DNA from: an uncultured Caulobacterales bacterium
Lineage (GTDB): Bacteria > Pseudomonadota > Alphaproteobacteria > Caulobacterales > Caulobacteraceae
Length of the DNA: 64,000 nucleotides
Reading direction: 5' to 3'
NCBI GenBank assembly: GCA_903884425.1
Contig: CAISEP010000016.1
Coordinates: 62,001 to 126,000, forward strand
Made by a program: the position numbers and the translations under genes. Below, piece after piece: positions 17,587-26,260 of this stretch. The first letter of the stretch is position 1. Each line of letters begins with the position of its first letter. The notes beneath the pieces were generated by a model. The model did no database searches. It was given only the letters and a program-made list of their open reading frames with translations, and was not told the origin of the DNA.

Positions 17587-18633
17587 TCAGGCGCGAGCAA
17601 CGTTCGAAAGTGAATTTCTTGTTAGATTTTGTAGTGGCATTTCAATATATTTATATGATGCGCGCGAAATTGCGACAGAAGAAACTACCGCAAGACACCC
17701 CGCAACCCATGGATTCAATGAACCCACCGACACTATATTTCCAATGAAATCGACAATTACGTCATGAAGCAAGTACAACGAAAAACTCCATTGACCCAAA
17801 AGTCTAATCATTCTTACAGAAAGCAAGCTCGACACAAAGCCCGCGCCATTCGAAAATACCAATATGGCGACAGCTACAATCGGGGCACAAATCGGTGAGT
17901 TATACACATCCATTCCAAACAGATAGCTCGTACCAATCTGGTGAATCAGAAATGCGATTATGCGAGGATAAAATATAACGACCATGACAATTGGCAGCTC
18001 AACTGCCGTCATCACACCCTTTGACAGGGTGAACTTTGGCAGAAATTTCCTTCCATACCCAGCCAAAGTTCCCGCAAGGAAGAAGCTGCACTTGGAGGGC
18101 AAAAGCGTCCCAGCAACGAAGGGACCGATGAGCAACATCCCCAACGACATTGCAAATACTATCAATATTGGCCCAAAACGCCCCTTTAAAAGGGAATTAA
18201 ATCCCCACCAGATCAATATGAAAAATGCATAAAACTGACATTCCGGCGGGATCGTCCAAAATACATCCACATTTCCCATGAAAAACAAATGACGCAGAAT
18301 ATTGGAATTATCCAGATGATAAATAAAAGTTGGACCAATAACCGTGGTCACGAAATATGAGACCACGACCACCGCCAAGTAGAGCGGAGCAATTCTCGCG
18401 GCACGGCTCACCATGTAGCCTTTGACCGACTGAAAATTAAATTCCGCATCCCCATAAAGGTGTGACATCAGGAAGCCACTCAGCGTGAAGAATACCGCGA
18501 CTCCAACGTCGCCGAGATCATCGGCCGAGTGCGGAACGAACAACCCATGGCCAGTACAGTGGCGAATTAGCACAAGAGTTGCGGCCAAGCCGCGAATCCC
18601 ATCGAGGGCCGGGACCCGATCAGCATTTCGCAT
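17587..18633 (-). CDS. Acyltransferase 3 family membrane protein of low G+C
   Basis: This 348-residue polytopic acyltransferase has ALDGIRGLAATLVLIRHCTGHG (with the catalytic His), VGVAVFFTLSGFLMSHL, the Arg motif VSRAARIAPLYLAVVV, and FWTIPPECQFYAFFILIWW with the conserved Glu. It probably acylates the exopolysaccharide repeat or a precursor. It contrasts strongly with its surroundings. G+C is far below 70% (long A/T stretches such as 17640-17660), and codons such as ATA, TTA and AGA are frequent, so recent transfer is likely. The ATG at 18633 follows AGGGAAAG. It lies 32 bases upstream of the chosen GT26 start and probably heads the leftward operon. Confidence 0.87.
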   Translation of the reverse strand: MRNADRVPALDGIRGLAATLVLIRHCTGHGLFVPHSADDLGDVGVAVFFTLSGFLMSHLYGDAEFNFQSVKGYMVSRAARIAPLYLAVVVVSYFVTTVIGPTFIYHLDNSNILRHLFFMGNVDVFWTIPPECQFYAFFILIWWGFNSLLKGRFGPILIVFAMSLGMLLIGPFVAGTLLPSKCSFFLAGTLAGYGRKFLPKFTLSKGVMTAVELPIVMVVIFYPRIIAFLIHQIGTSYLFGMDVYNSPICAPIVAVAILVFSNGAGFVSSLLSVRMIRLLGQWSFSLYLLHDVIVDFIGNIVSVGSLNPWVAGCLAVVSSVAISRASYKYIEMPLQNLTRNSLSNVARA

Positions 18634-19021
18634 GATTTGCGACTTTCCCTAATCAGCGGGCAATCATCAAGCCCGTCGGCACAAGATAAGATCCCCTTCG
18701 ACACGCCACATCGCAGGAATACTGAGCAGGAGGACGATTCCGCCGCAGGCAATCGCCGCCGTTTCCCCTCGATCTCAACTGGATTTTGCGGGGGTCAGCT
18801 ATCGCATTACCAATATGCTGGCAATTTCAATCGCCTTCCAGAGCCAATCCCGTCTTCCATCCGCCGCCGTCCGGGTCCGTGCCCGAAAAATTCGCCCCGG
18901 GAGCGAGTTGAGACCCCCGCTGGGACTTGCTACGAACCCCCCCGGAGGGTCCAATGGAGCCGCCTGATGCCGGGCCCACCGGGCGCGGCCTATTCACCAT
19001 CTCTACGCCTGCGGGGCCACC
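18634..19021. promoter_or_regulatory. Divergent intergenic region between the polysaccharide locus and the SPOR genes
   Basis: About 390 bases separate the leftward acyltransferase from the rightward SPOR gene. The left part shares the low G+C of the acyltransferase gene and the right part rises toward the local average, so a composition boundary lies here. It should carry promoters in both directions, including the leftward polysaccharide operon promoter. No specific operator was recognised. Confidence 0.4.
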
Positions 19022-19786
19022 ATGAATTTTGTCGCGACCGGTCTGATTTTGTCGCTGGCCCTTGCCGGTACGGGGGGGATCGCGGCCGCTCAGTCCGGGC
19101 CGCCCGCGTCCGAGGCACCGACGGCGGGCACCTCCCAGCCGACCATCTCGGTGACCAGCGTCAGCCCGGGCACCCGGTCGGACCCGCAGACCATCACCGG
19201 CACCGTCGTGGAGTTCGAACTGGTGAGCCCGGAGCTGAAGACCAGCCTCACCGGACAGTCGACCCGGCTGACCATCGACATCGACTGCGGCGGGGAGCGG
19301 ATCCGCGCCCGGGACATGGTCGTCTTCACCGGTCCCCGGCAGTCGGGGTCGTCCCGCGCCGTGAACATCAAGAACGACTGGGAGAGCTACAAGGGCGGGG
19401 CCTATCTCGCTGACGTGGCGCGGTCGGTCTGCAGCTCCGGCCTGTCGCCCGCCCTGCTGAAGGGCACCACGGCCGGTCACCTTCCCCGCTCCCCCGAGCC
19501 GGGCGCGGCGGCGCCGACCGGGATGGCCGGGGCGATGAGGGTTCAGTTCGTCTCCAGCCCGTCCCAGGCCGAGGTGAAGACCCAGATCGAGCGGATCCGG
19601 ACCCGCTTCACCACCGAGATCGACAACCGCCAGTTCTCCATCGAACCGGCCCGCGTCAAGGGCGTGACCCGGTATCGGGGGCACCTCGGTCCCTTCGCCA
19701 CGCGGGAGGAGGCGCAGTCCTTCTGCAGTCGCCTCGCCGAACTGAGCCTCCCCTGCCTGGTCTTGCCCGCGTCCAGCGGAAAATAG
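19022..19786 (+). CDS. Secreted SPOR-domain protein, first of a tandem pair
   Basis: This 254-residue protein has a signal peptide (cleavage near AAAQ at about 23) and an N-terminal domain at about 38-145. A C-terminal SPOR-like domain spans about 170-250 (MRVQFVSSPSQAEVKTQIERI, then VKGVTRYRGHLGPFATREEAQSFC). SPOR domains bind peptidoglycan stripped of stem peptides, usually at division septa. The N-terminal domain carries DIDC, VVFTGPRQSG and a paired Cys (DVARSVC), and matches the same region of the next gene. I do not know this domain. It is probably periplasmic with a disulfide. The function beyond cell-wall binding is unknown. Confidence 0.78.
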   Translation: MNFVATGLILSLALAGTGGIAAAQSGPPASEAPTAGTSQPTISVTSVSPGTRSDPQTITGTVVEFELVSPELKTSLTGQSTRLTIDIDCGGERIRARDMVVFTGPRQSGSSRAVNIKNDWESYKGGAYLADVARSVCSSGLSPALLKGTTAGHLPRSPEPGAAAPTGMAGAMRVQFVSSPSQAEVKTQIERIRTRFTTEIDNRQFSIEPARVKGVTRYRGHLGPFATREEAQSFCSRLAELSLPCLVLPASSGK

Positions 19787-19932
19787 GCCGTCGACCGCTC
19801 CTCAAGGCCTCCCCGTGGACGCGGCTGCCCGTCGCAGGCAGGCGCGGGCGTTGCGGCGGCGGCACAGGCATGTCAGTTTTTTTAACGATATTGTCTGGTC
19901 GGCGGAGTGCCCGGCTGAGAAGGACGCCCAAA

Positions 19933-20802
19933 GTGACGACGGCTACGATCCTCCGCACCCTGATGGCCCTCGTCGCCATCCAGGCCGCGGCCCCGGCCTT
20001 GCCCGCCGCGGCCGGGCCTGCGAAGCCCGAGGTCGGTGCCGATCCCGCCCCGACCCAGGCCGTCACTCCGGCCGTCACCCCGGCCTTCACCATCGACAGC
20101 GTCATGCTGGGGCCGCCCGGCACCCCCTTCGACGGGGTCATCGTCCGGATCGAGCTGCTGGCGGCGGAGGCGCGGGCCTCGCTGAGCGGATCCTCCGCCG
20201 CGGTCTCCCTCGATGATGACTGCCAGGGCGGGCGGGTCCGCATCCGGCGGGTCGAGGTCTACCGTGGCGCGCGGCAGGCCGGGACGCCATCGGAGGCGAC
20301 CGCGCCGCCGGACTGGCTGCCCTTTGCCAGCCACTCCTACGCGGCCCAGATCGCCGAGGCGATCTGCGGGCGGCGGGAGGAACTGACGACGGCGGCCGCG
20401 GCCGTTGCCCCGCCGGTCTCTCCGCCCCAACCCGCAACCGCGTCCTCACCGGCACCGGCCCAGAAGCCGGTCCCGACACCATCGCCCTCACCGGCACCGG
20501 CTGCGGCCTCTGCACCGGCTCAGACCCCGTCCGGGGGCAACCGGGTCCAGTATCTGTCGACCTCGTCGCAGGCCGAGCTGGAACGGTCGGAGCACAGGCT
20601 GCGCGCCCATCTCGGCCCCGACGCGGCCCGCCTCGCCTTCACGACGGATCAGGCAGTGGTCCGGGGCGTCACCCATTTCCGCGGCCGGATCGGCCCCTTT
20701 GCGACCCCAGCCGAGGCGAGGGCCTTCTGCGACGGCGTCCGGCGGGCGGGCTTTGCCTGCCTGCCCCTGGTCGAAGGGCCCCGTCAGGGCACCGGAGACT
20801 GA
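19933..20802 (+). CDS. Secreted SPOR-domain protein, second of a tandem pair
   Basis: This 289-residue paralogue of the preceding gene has a signal peptide ending near PAAAG. The shared N-terminal domain has IELLAAEARASLSG, DDDC, VEVYRGARQAG and AAQIAEAIC, followed by a Pro/Ala-rich linker at about 155-200. A SPOR-like domain ends the protein (RVQYLSTSSQAELERSEHRL, then VVRGVTHFRGRIGPFATPAEARAFC). The linker is much longer than in the first copy, as if to span the periplasm. The GTG at 19933 was chosen because AAGGA stands 8 bases before it and it begins the signal peptide; an upstream ATG at 19870 would add an Arg-rich tail. Cell-wall binding is inferred from SPOR. Confidence 0.76.
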   Translation: MTTATILRTLMALVAIQAAAPALPAAAGPAKPEVGADPAPTQAVTPAVTPAFTIDSVMLGPPGTPFDGVIVRIELLAAEARASLSGSSAAVSLDDDCQGGRVRIRRVEVYRGARQAGTPSEATAPPDWLPFASHSYAAQIAEAICGRREELTTAAAAVAPPVSPPQPATASSPAPAQKPVPTPSPSPAPAAASAPAQTPSGGNRVQYLSTSSQAELERSEHRLRAHLGPDAARLAFTTDQAVVRGVTHFRGRIGPFATPAEARAFCDGVRRAGFACLPLVEGPRQGTGD

Positions 20803-20827
20803 CAAGCGCGGGGGGCAAGGCCGGAGC

Positions 20828-21133
20828 CTAGCCGCCCCGGTCCACCAGACGGGAGATGGCCTCCAGCCACCGGCCGTAGGCGACCCTTCCCGGCTCGGTC
20901 AGCCGGATCCGCGTGAGGGGCTTGCGGCCGACGAAGGACTTCCGGATCTCCACATAGCCCGCATCCTCCAGCTTGCGCAGGTGGACGGACAGATTGCCGT
21001 CCGTCGTCTGCAGCCGGGCCCGGATCTCGCCGAAATCCGCCTCCCCCGCGCCGACCAGATAGGCCATCACCCCCAGCCGGATGCGGCCATGGATGACCTC
21101 GTCGATCGCCTCGATGTCGAAGCCGTCCATCAT
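20828..21133 (-). CDS. Winged-helix transcriptional regulator
   Basis: This 101-residue DNA-binding protein is a single winged helix: RIRLGVMAYLVGAGEADFGEIRARLQTT, recognition helix region DGNLSVHLRKLEDAGYVEIRKSF, and wing GRKPLTRIRLTEPGRVAYGRWL. It matches the small ArsR/MarR-like family often paired with membrane proteins. No metal-binding cysteines are present, so it is not a metal-sensing ArsR. Its ATG overlaps the stop of the upstream membrane protein as TGATG, so the pair is co-translated and may form a sensor-regulator module. ATG 21130 is an equally possible start. Confidence 0.85.
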   Translation of the reverse strand: MMDGFDIEAIDEVIHGRIRLGVMAYLVGAGEADFGEIRARLQTTDGNLSVHLRKLEDAGYVEIRKSFVGRKPLTRIRLTEPGRVAYGRWLEAISRLVDRGG

Positions 21134-21756
21134 CAGACGAGGTCCGACGGCTCGCCGAGCATCAGCACCACGCCGGGCAGCGCCGCCAGCAGCAGCAGGG
21201 CGAAGCCGTAGACCAGCAGCTGCTCCGCCGCCGGGGCGAGGAGGCCCATGACCACGGTCCCCCCGTAGCAGCCGAGGGCCACCGCCCAGATCCAGACCTT
21301 GCGCGACATGACCGCCGCCACGGTCCAGGAAATCCCGTAGACCGCCAGGATGAAGGGGGCGAAGAAGAAGGTCGGCAGTCCGCTGTGGGTGCGGACCGTC
21401 ATGGCGATGATGGCCAGCGCCAGGGCGAAGATGGCCCATCCCGACCCCATCCACACCGCCTGCACTGCGCGGTTGGTGACCGCAGCGGCCCCCGGCCGTC
21501 CGGCGGTGCGCCGCTTGGTGAGGACCAGGGCCACGACGAAGACCCCCATGGCCACCAGCCAGGACAGGCTGGCCGTGTCCGGGCCGATGCCGACCCATCC
21601 CTTGAGCGCGGCATACTGGACGAAGCTGGCCGCGGCGAAGGCCACACCGGCCACCAGCAGCATGACGCCGCCCAGGATCGGGGCCTGCCGCCCCTCCCGC
21701 GCCAGGGCCTTCATGTAGTCGAGATCATCCCTGAGGGACTGGATCTGGTCGGTCAT
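21133..21756 (-). CDS. Multi-pass membrane protein paired with winged-helix regulator
   Basis: This 207-residue protein has a short charged N-terminus (SLRDDLDYMKALAREGRQAP) and then about six hydrophobic helices, ending with ALLLLAALPGVVLML. I recognise no enzyme motif. Its tight coupling to the downstream winged-helix gene suggests that it modulates the regulator or is controlled by it. The ATG at 21756 follows GGGAG at good spacing, so the longer frame to 21783 is not used. It is divergent from the TPR gene that starts at 21906. Confidence 0.75.
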   Translation of the reverse strand: MTDQIQSLRDDLDYMKALAREGRQAPILGGVMLLVAGVAFAAASFVQYAALKGWVGIGPDTASLSWLVAMGVFVVALVLTKRRTAGRPGAAAVTNRAVQAVWMGSGWAIFALALAIIAMTVRTHSGLPTFFFAPFILAVYGISWTVAAVMSRKVWIWAVALGCYGGTVVMGLLAPAAEQLLVYGFALLLLAALPGVVLMLGEPSDLV

Positions 21757-21905
21757 GTTACGTCTCCCGAACGAACCCGCCACGCGGGATGAGCTTGGAT
21801 AGACCAGGTACTTTGTTTTGTAAAGTGGTTTGCGTGGGCCCCTCGCCGATGGCTGGCGGGAATGGGGTGGAGGGGGTAGGCTGGCCCTCCCTCAGGAGGA
21901 CGATC

Positions 21906-22487
21906 ATGACCTTCCAGACCCTTCGGCGCGCCCCCATTCCCCTGGCCATGATGGCGGCGATGGCGGCGCTGGCCCTGCCCGCGGCGGCCCGGGCGGACGG
22001 CTACATCATCTCCAGCGGCGGGCTGGCCCGGGCCTGCTACCTGGCGGCGCGGCTGGGGCACGCGACGGAGGAGGCCATCGGCCAGTGCACCACCTCCCTC
22101 GCCAACGATCCCCTGGACGACCGGGACCGGGCGGGAACCTACATCAACCGCGGGACCCTTCGCCTGCACCAGAAGGCCTGGACCCAGGCCCTGGCGGACT
22201 TCGATGCCGCCATTGCCCTGCAGCCGAACATCGGCGAGGGCCACGTGAACCGGGCCGCGGCCCTGATCGGCCTCGCCCGCCCGGAAGAGGCGGTGGCGGC
22301 GGCGGACAAGGGACTGGCCCTGAACCCGTCCGAGCCGGAAAAGGCCTATTTCAACCGGGCCACGGCGCGGGAGCTGACCGGCGACGTGGAGGGGGCCTAT
22401 CGCGACTACATGAAGGCGGTGGACCTCGCGCCCAACTGGGAGGCCCCGAAGGTGGAGCTGAAGCGGTTCAAGGTCAGCCCGAAATAG
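21906..22487 (+). CDS. Secreted tetratricopeptide repeat protein
   Basis: This 193-residue protein has a signal peptide ending AAARAD at about 30. It then carries about three TPR units: GTYINRGTLRLHQKAWTQAL, ADFDAAIALQPNIGEGHVNR, and EKAYFNRATARELTGDVEGA with YRDYMKAVDLAPNWE. Two Cys (in RACYLAAR and GQCTTSL) precede the repeats and could form a disulfide. TPRs mediate protein contacts, here in the periplasm. AGGAGG stands just before the ATG. It ends 12 bases from the convergent xseA end. No specific partner is evident. Confidence 0.85.
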   Translation: MTFQTLRRAPIPLAMMAAMAALALPAAARADGYIISSGGLARACYLAARLGHATEEAIGQCTTSLANDPLDDRDRAGTYINRGTLRLHQKAWTQALADFDAAIALQPNIGEGHVNRAAALIGLARPEEAVAAADKGLALNPSEPEKAYFNRATARELTGDVEGAYRDYMKAVDLAPNWEAPKVELKRFKVSPK

Positions 22488-22499
22488 GCCCGCCTCCCC

Positions 22500-24032
22500 C
22501 TAGTCGAACAGGCGGCCCTGCGGGGTGGATGGCGGGTTGCCCGCCTCAGGAGCGGCCGGCTTCCGCGCAGGCGGGGATGGGGGCGGTGAACCATTCACCG
22601 TCACCTCCCGGGACCCGTCGGCAAACACCAGCCGCAGGCCGTCGCCGGCGGCGAGCCCCGCCGCGGCGGTGACCAGCCCGCCATCCGGCCGGTGCACCCG
22701 GGCAAATCCCAGGCCGAGGGGACGATCGGGATCCACCGACCGGCGCAGCTGCTCCAGCCGCGCCAGCCGCTCCGTCTCCTGCGCCAGCCGACGCCGGGCC
22801 GCCAGCTGCATCCGCAGGCCAAGGCCCGGCAGGTCGGCCCGCTGGGCGGTGATCGCCTGCTGCCGTCCGATGGCGGCAACCAGGCGGGTTTCCAGCTCCC
22901 CCAGCCTCTGCCCCGCCAAATCCACCGGCCGGGAGAGCAGCGGCGGGGTCAGCCGGGCCGCGACACCGGTCAGGCGCTGGGCCTGGACCGCCACGTGGCC
23001 GGACAGGGCCGCGGCCAGGCGTGAGGCGGCGAAGTCGAACCTCTGGCCCGCCAGCTCCACCAGATCGGCCAGCCGCGGCAGGGCGGCGGTGGCGGCGGCC
23101 AGGCGGGTGCGCCCGCCCTCCAGGGTCTGGGCGGCGGCCCGGTCCAGCCGTCCCCCCGCCACCGACAGGCTCGCCCGGAGGTCGGCCAGCACCGGGGTGG
23201 CCATCTCGGCGGCAGCCGTGGGGGTCGGGGCCCGGCGGGCGGCGGCGTAGTCGATCAGGGTGGTGTCCGTCTCGTGCCCCACGGCGGAGATCAGGGGGAT
23301 GCGGCTGGCCGCCGCCGCCCGGGCCAGGGCCTCGTCGTTGAAGGGCCACAGGTCCTCGACCGAGCCCCCGCCCCGGGCCACGATCAGCACGTTCGGCCGT
23401 GGCACCGGACTGTCCGGAGCCAGGGCGTTGAAGCCGGCAATCGCCCGGGCCACCTGGGCGGCGGCGCTGTCCCCCTGCACCACCACCGGCCAGACGATCA
23501 CCCGCGCGGGCCAGCGGTCGGTGATCCGGTGCAGGATGTCGCGGATCACCGCGCCGGTGGGACTGGTGATCACGCCGATCACCGTGGGCATCTGCGGCAG
23601 GGCCGGCTTGCGGGCGGCGTCGAACAGCCCCTCGGCGGCCAGGCGGGCCTTCAGCCGCTCCAGCTGGGCGAGCAGGGCCCCGACGCCTGCGGGCTCCAGG
23701 CTCTCGATGATGATCTGATAGCCGGACCGGGCCGGATAGGTGGTGATCCGCCCGGTGACGATCACCTCCAGCCCCTGTTCCGGCTGGGCCCGCAGCCCGC
23801 GGACGGAACCCTTCCAGATCACCCCGTCGATGGCCGCCTTGTCGTCCTTCAGGGTCAGGTAGATGTGGCCAGACGTGTGCCGGGTGACCTTGGAGATCTC
23901 CCCCCGCAGGCGGACATGGCCGAAGGCGTCCTCCAGGGTCCGCTTGAGGGCAAAGGCCAGCTCCGTCACCGAGAAGGCGGGGGCGTTGCCGGGGTCTGAC
24001 CCGGCGGAGGCGAAGGGATCGGTGGAACTCAT
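22500..24032 (-). CDS. xseA: Exodeoxyribonuclease VII large subunit
   Basis: This 510-residue protein matches XseA. An N-terminal OB-fold ([41 protein letters not shown]) is followed by the catalytic domain with [38 protein letters not shown] and [18 protein letters not shown] long helical C-terminal region comes next, with a final tail containing [16 protein letters not shown]. It degrades single-stranded DNA to oligonucleotides together with XseB, which is not in this window. The C-terminal tail after about 470 is Pro-rich and variable. Its start is divergent from purD, an arrangement common in alphaproteobacteria. Confidence 0.95.
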   Translation of the reverse strand: MSSTDPFASAGSDPGNAPAFSVTELAFALKRTLEDAFGHVRLRGEISKVTRHTSGHIYLTLKDDKAAIDGVIWKGSVRGLRAQPEQGLEVIVTGRITTYPARSGYQIIIESLEPAGVGALLAQLERLKARLAAEGLFDAARKPALPQMPTVIGVITSPTGAVIRDILHRITDRWPARVIVWPVVVQGDSAAAQVARAIAGFNALAPDSPVPRPNVLIVARGGGSVEDLWPFNDEALARAAAASRIPLISAVGHETDTTLIDYAAARRAPTPTAAAEMATPVLADLRASLSVAGGRLDRAAAQTLEGGRTRLAAATAALPRLADLVELAGQRFDFAASRLAAALSGHVAVQAQRLTGVAARLTPPLLSRPVDLAGQRLGELETRLVAAIGRQQAITAQRADLPGLGLRMQLAARRRLAQETERLARLEQLRRSVDPDRPLGLGFARVHRPDGGLVTAAAGLAAGDGLRLVFADGSREVTVNGSPPPSPPARKPAAPEAGNPPSTPQGRLFD

Positions 24033-24156
24033 CGCGATACCTTAGGGCGGCCCGTCGGTCTTGTGGAGGGGAAGCGCTTGCCTTTGGCGGCCGGTGCGGC
24101 ATAGGAGCGCGGAACCTGGACCGGCGACCGCGCCGGCGGCTGCGGGAAGGTCTGCC

Positions 24157-25428
24157 ATGAATGTGCTGCTCGTCGGATCGGGGGGACGCGAACACGCCCT
24201 GGCCTGGAAGCTCCGCCAGTCCCCCCTGCTGACCCGCCTGGTGGTGGCGCCGGGCAATCCCGGCATCGCCGCCCTGGCGGAGCTGGCAGATGTGAAGGTC
24301 ACCGATGTGGCGGGTCTGGTGGCGCTGGCCCGGCAGATGGCTGCGGACCTGGTGGTGGTCGGACCGGAGGCGGCGCTGGAGGTCGGGCTGGCCGACGCCC
24401 TGGCCGAGGTGGGCATTGCCTGCTTCGGACCCACGAAGGCTGCGGCGCGGCTGGAGACCTCCAAGGGCTTCACCAAGGCCTTTGCGGAGCGCCACGGCGT
24501 CCCCACCGCCGAATACGGGGAATTCACCGACGGGGGCGAGGCCAAGGCGGCGCTGGACCGCTTCACGCCCCCCTATGTGATCAAGGCCGACGGCATTGCC
24601 GCGGGCAAGGGCGTGGTCATTGCCGCGGACCGGGCGCAGGCGGAACAGGCCATCGACGACATGCTGGGCGGCCAGTTCGGCACAGCGGGCAGCCGTCTGG
24701 TGATCGAGGCCTTCATGACCGGCGAGGAGGCCTCGGTCTTTGCCCTGTGCGACGGCCGCACCGCACGGCTGTTCGGGGCGGCCCAGGATCACAAGCGGGT
24801 GGGCGACGGGGATACCGGCCCCAATACCGGCGGCATGGGGGCCTATTCCCCCGCGCCGGTGATGACCCCCGCCCTGCTGGAGGAGGTCCGCACCCGGATG
24901 ATCGACGCCACCGTGGCCGGCATGGCGGCGGAGGGAACCCCCTATTGCGGAGTGCTCTATGCCGGGGTGATGGTCACGCCGGAGGGTCCGAAGCTGGTGG
25001 AATACAATGCCCGCTTCGGCGATCCGGAGTGCCAGGTGCTGATGCTGCGCCTCGCCAGCGACCTCCTGCCCTATCTGCTGGCCTGCGCCGAGGGACGGCT
25101 GGCGGAGATGCCCCCGCTTGAGTGGCGGGACGAGACCGCCCTGTGCGTGGTCATGGCCGCGCCCGGCTATCCGGAGGCCCCGGTCACCGGCTCGCGCATC
25201 CGCGGGACGGAGGCGGACTTCGGCCCGGAGGTGACGATCTTCCATGCCGGAACCCGGCGGGACGCGGCGGGGGACCTGCGCGCCAGCGGCGGACGGGTGC
25301 TGAATGTCTGCGCCAGGGATGCGGACGTGGCCGAGGCCCGGCGGCGGGCCTATGCCGCCGTGGACGCCCTGGACTGGCCGGAAGGTTTCTGTCGTCGCGA
25401 CATCGCCTGGCGGGCCCTGTCCCGCTGA
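24157..25428 (+). CDS. purD: Phosphoribosylamine-glycine ligase
   Basis: This 423-residue ATP-grasp enzyme makes glycinamide ribonucleotide, the second step of purine synthesis. It begins MNVLLVGSGGREHALAWKL and shows PGNPGIA, VVGPEAALEVGLADAL, the ATP-grasp PYVIKADGIAAGKGVVIA, GEEASVFALCDG, the AQDHKRVGDGDTGPNTGGMG signature, and EYNARFGDPECQ. GGAAGG precedes the ATG at 24157, and longer in-frame starts are not conserved. It is full length with all core motifs intact. The gene stands alone, divergent from xseA. Confidence 0.97.
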   Translation: MNVLLVGSGGREHALAWKLRQSPLLTRLVVAPGNPGIAALAELADVKVTDVAGLVALARQMAADLVVVGPEAALEVGLADALAEVGIACFGPTKAAARLETSKGFTKAFAERHGVPTAEYGEFTDGGEAKAALDRFTPPYVIKADGIAAGKGVVIAADRAQAEQAIDDMLGGQFGTAGSRLVIEAFMTGEEASVFALCDGRTARLFGAAQDHKRVGDGDTGPNTGGMGAYSPAPVMTPALLEEVRTRMIDATVAGMAAEGTPYCGVLYAGVMVTPEGPKLVEYNARFGDPECQVLMLRLASDLLPYLLACAEGRLAEMPPLEWRDETALCVVMAAPGYPEAPVTGSRIRGTEADFGPEVTIFHAGTRRDAAGDLRASGGRVLNVCARDADVAEARRRAYAAVDALDWPEGFCRRDIAWRALSR

Positions 25429-25630
25429 AAAAGCAGGTCGCAGCGAGGTCGATAGACTGTTCTTGAGTTCGCCGACGGTAGGGAAAATGAAAGACATCCC
25501 GGTGTAGGTCTTGGGGATTGAAGTCAAGGACCCGCGGGGGTCAGACATTCAGGAACCGGATGCTCAGGGAACCGAAGATGGCGATGCCGTTGAGCCGGAC
25601 AGACCGCGCCCTGCCAGGGGAGCGGTCCCG

Positions 25631-26260
25631 GTGACCGAGCCTGCATCCGCCGCGAACCAGGCCCCGAGCACGGGCCCCAAGCCCCGCTACAACCTGGAAA
25701 ACGCCAAGGTGCTGCTGGTGGAGCCGAACCAGCACGGCCTGGAGATCCTCGTGCAGATCTTCTCGGGCTTCGGCGTGCGCAATCCCCTGCGCGCCGCCAA
25801 TGCCGAAGAGGCCATGGCCATCGTCAAGAAGACCGAGCTGGACCTGATCGTCTGCGAGGCGCAGCTCGAAGGCACCGACGGCTACGACTTCGTGCACTGG
25901 CTGCGCCGGTGCAAGATCGAGCCCAACACCTATGCCGCCACCATCATCATCTGTGGCCACACCCAGATTTCCAAGGTGCAGAAGGCCCGCGACTGCGGTG
26001 CCAACTTCATCGTCGCCAAGCCCCTGACCCCCAAGGTCATGATCGACCGGGTGGTCTGGGTAGCACGGGAGAACCGGGCCTTCATCGAGTGCGAGAGCTA
26101 TCTCGGGCCGGATCGCCGGTTCCACTCCATCGGGCCGCCGCCGAATACCGAGGGTCGTCGCGCTGACGATCTTCCGCTGGAGGTCGGGGACGCCGTCGAG
26201 CCGAACCTGAGCCAGGACGATATCGACCAGATGCTGCAACCCAAGCGGAAGTCCAAATGA
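25631..26260 (+). CDS. Degenerate receiver-domain protein (Glu at the phosphoacceptor site)
   Basis: This 209-residue cytoplasmic protein has a CheY-like receiver fold at about 20-150 and a C-terminal tail (ESYLGPDRRFHS). The fold is clear: VLLVEPNQHGLEIL, then LDLIVCEAQLEGTDGYD, ATIIICGH and FIVAKPLTP with the switch Lys130. The normal acidic pair after strand 1 is replaced by Glu-Pro, and the phosphoacceptor position holds Glu76 rather than Asp. It may therefore be locked in an active-like state or signal without phosphorylation. The GTG at 25631 follows AGGGGAG; a TTG at 25511 would add 40 unconserved residues. The next gene overlaps its stop by 4 bases (ATGA). Proteins of this kind occur next to CheE in Caulobacter-like bacteria. 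Confidence 0.72.
   Translation: MTEPASAANQAPSTGPKPRYNLENAKVLLVEPNQHGLEILVQIFSGFGVRNPLRAANAEEAMAIVKKTELDLIVCEAQLEGTDGYDFVHWLRRCKIEPNTYAATIIICGHTQISKVQKARDCGANFIVAKPLTPKVMIDRVVWVARENRAFIECESYLGPDRRFHSIGPPPNTEGRRADDLPLEVGDAVEPNLSQDDIDQMLQPKRKSK

Noticed and set aside
22546-25548. A 1000-codon leftward open frame across xseA and purD
   Set aside because: It runs antisense to purD and in another frame of xseA, is full of Arg/Gly/Pro typical of high-G+C shadow frames, and has no family resemblance.
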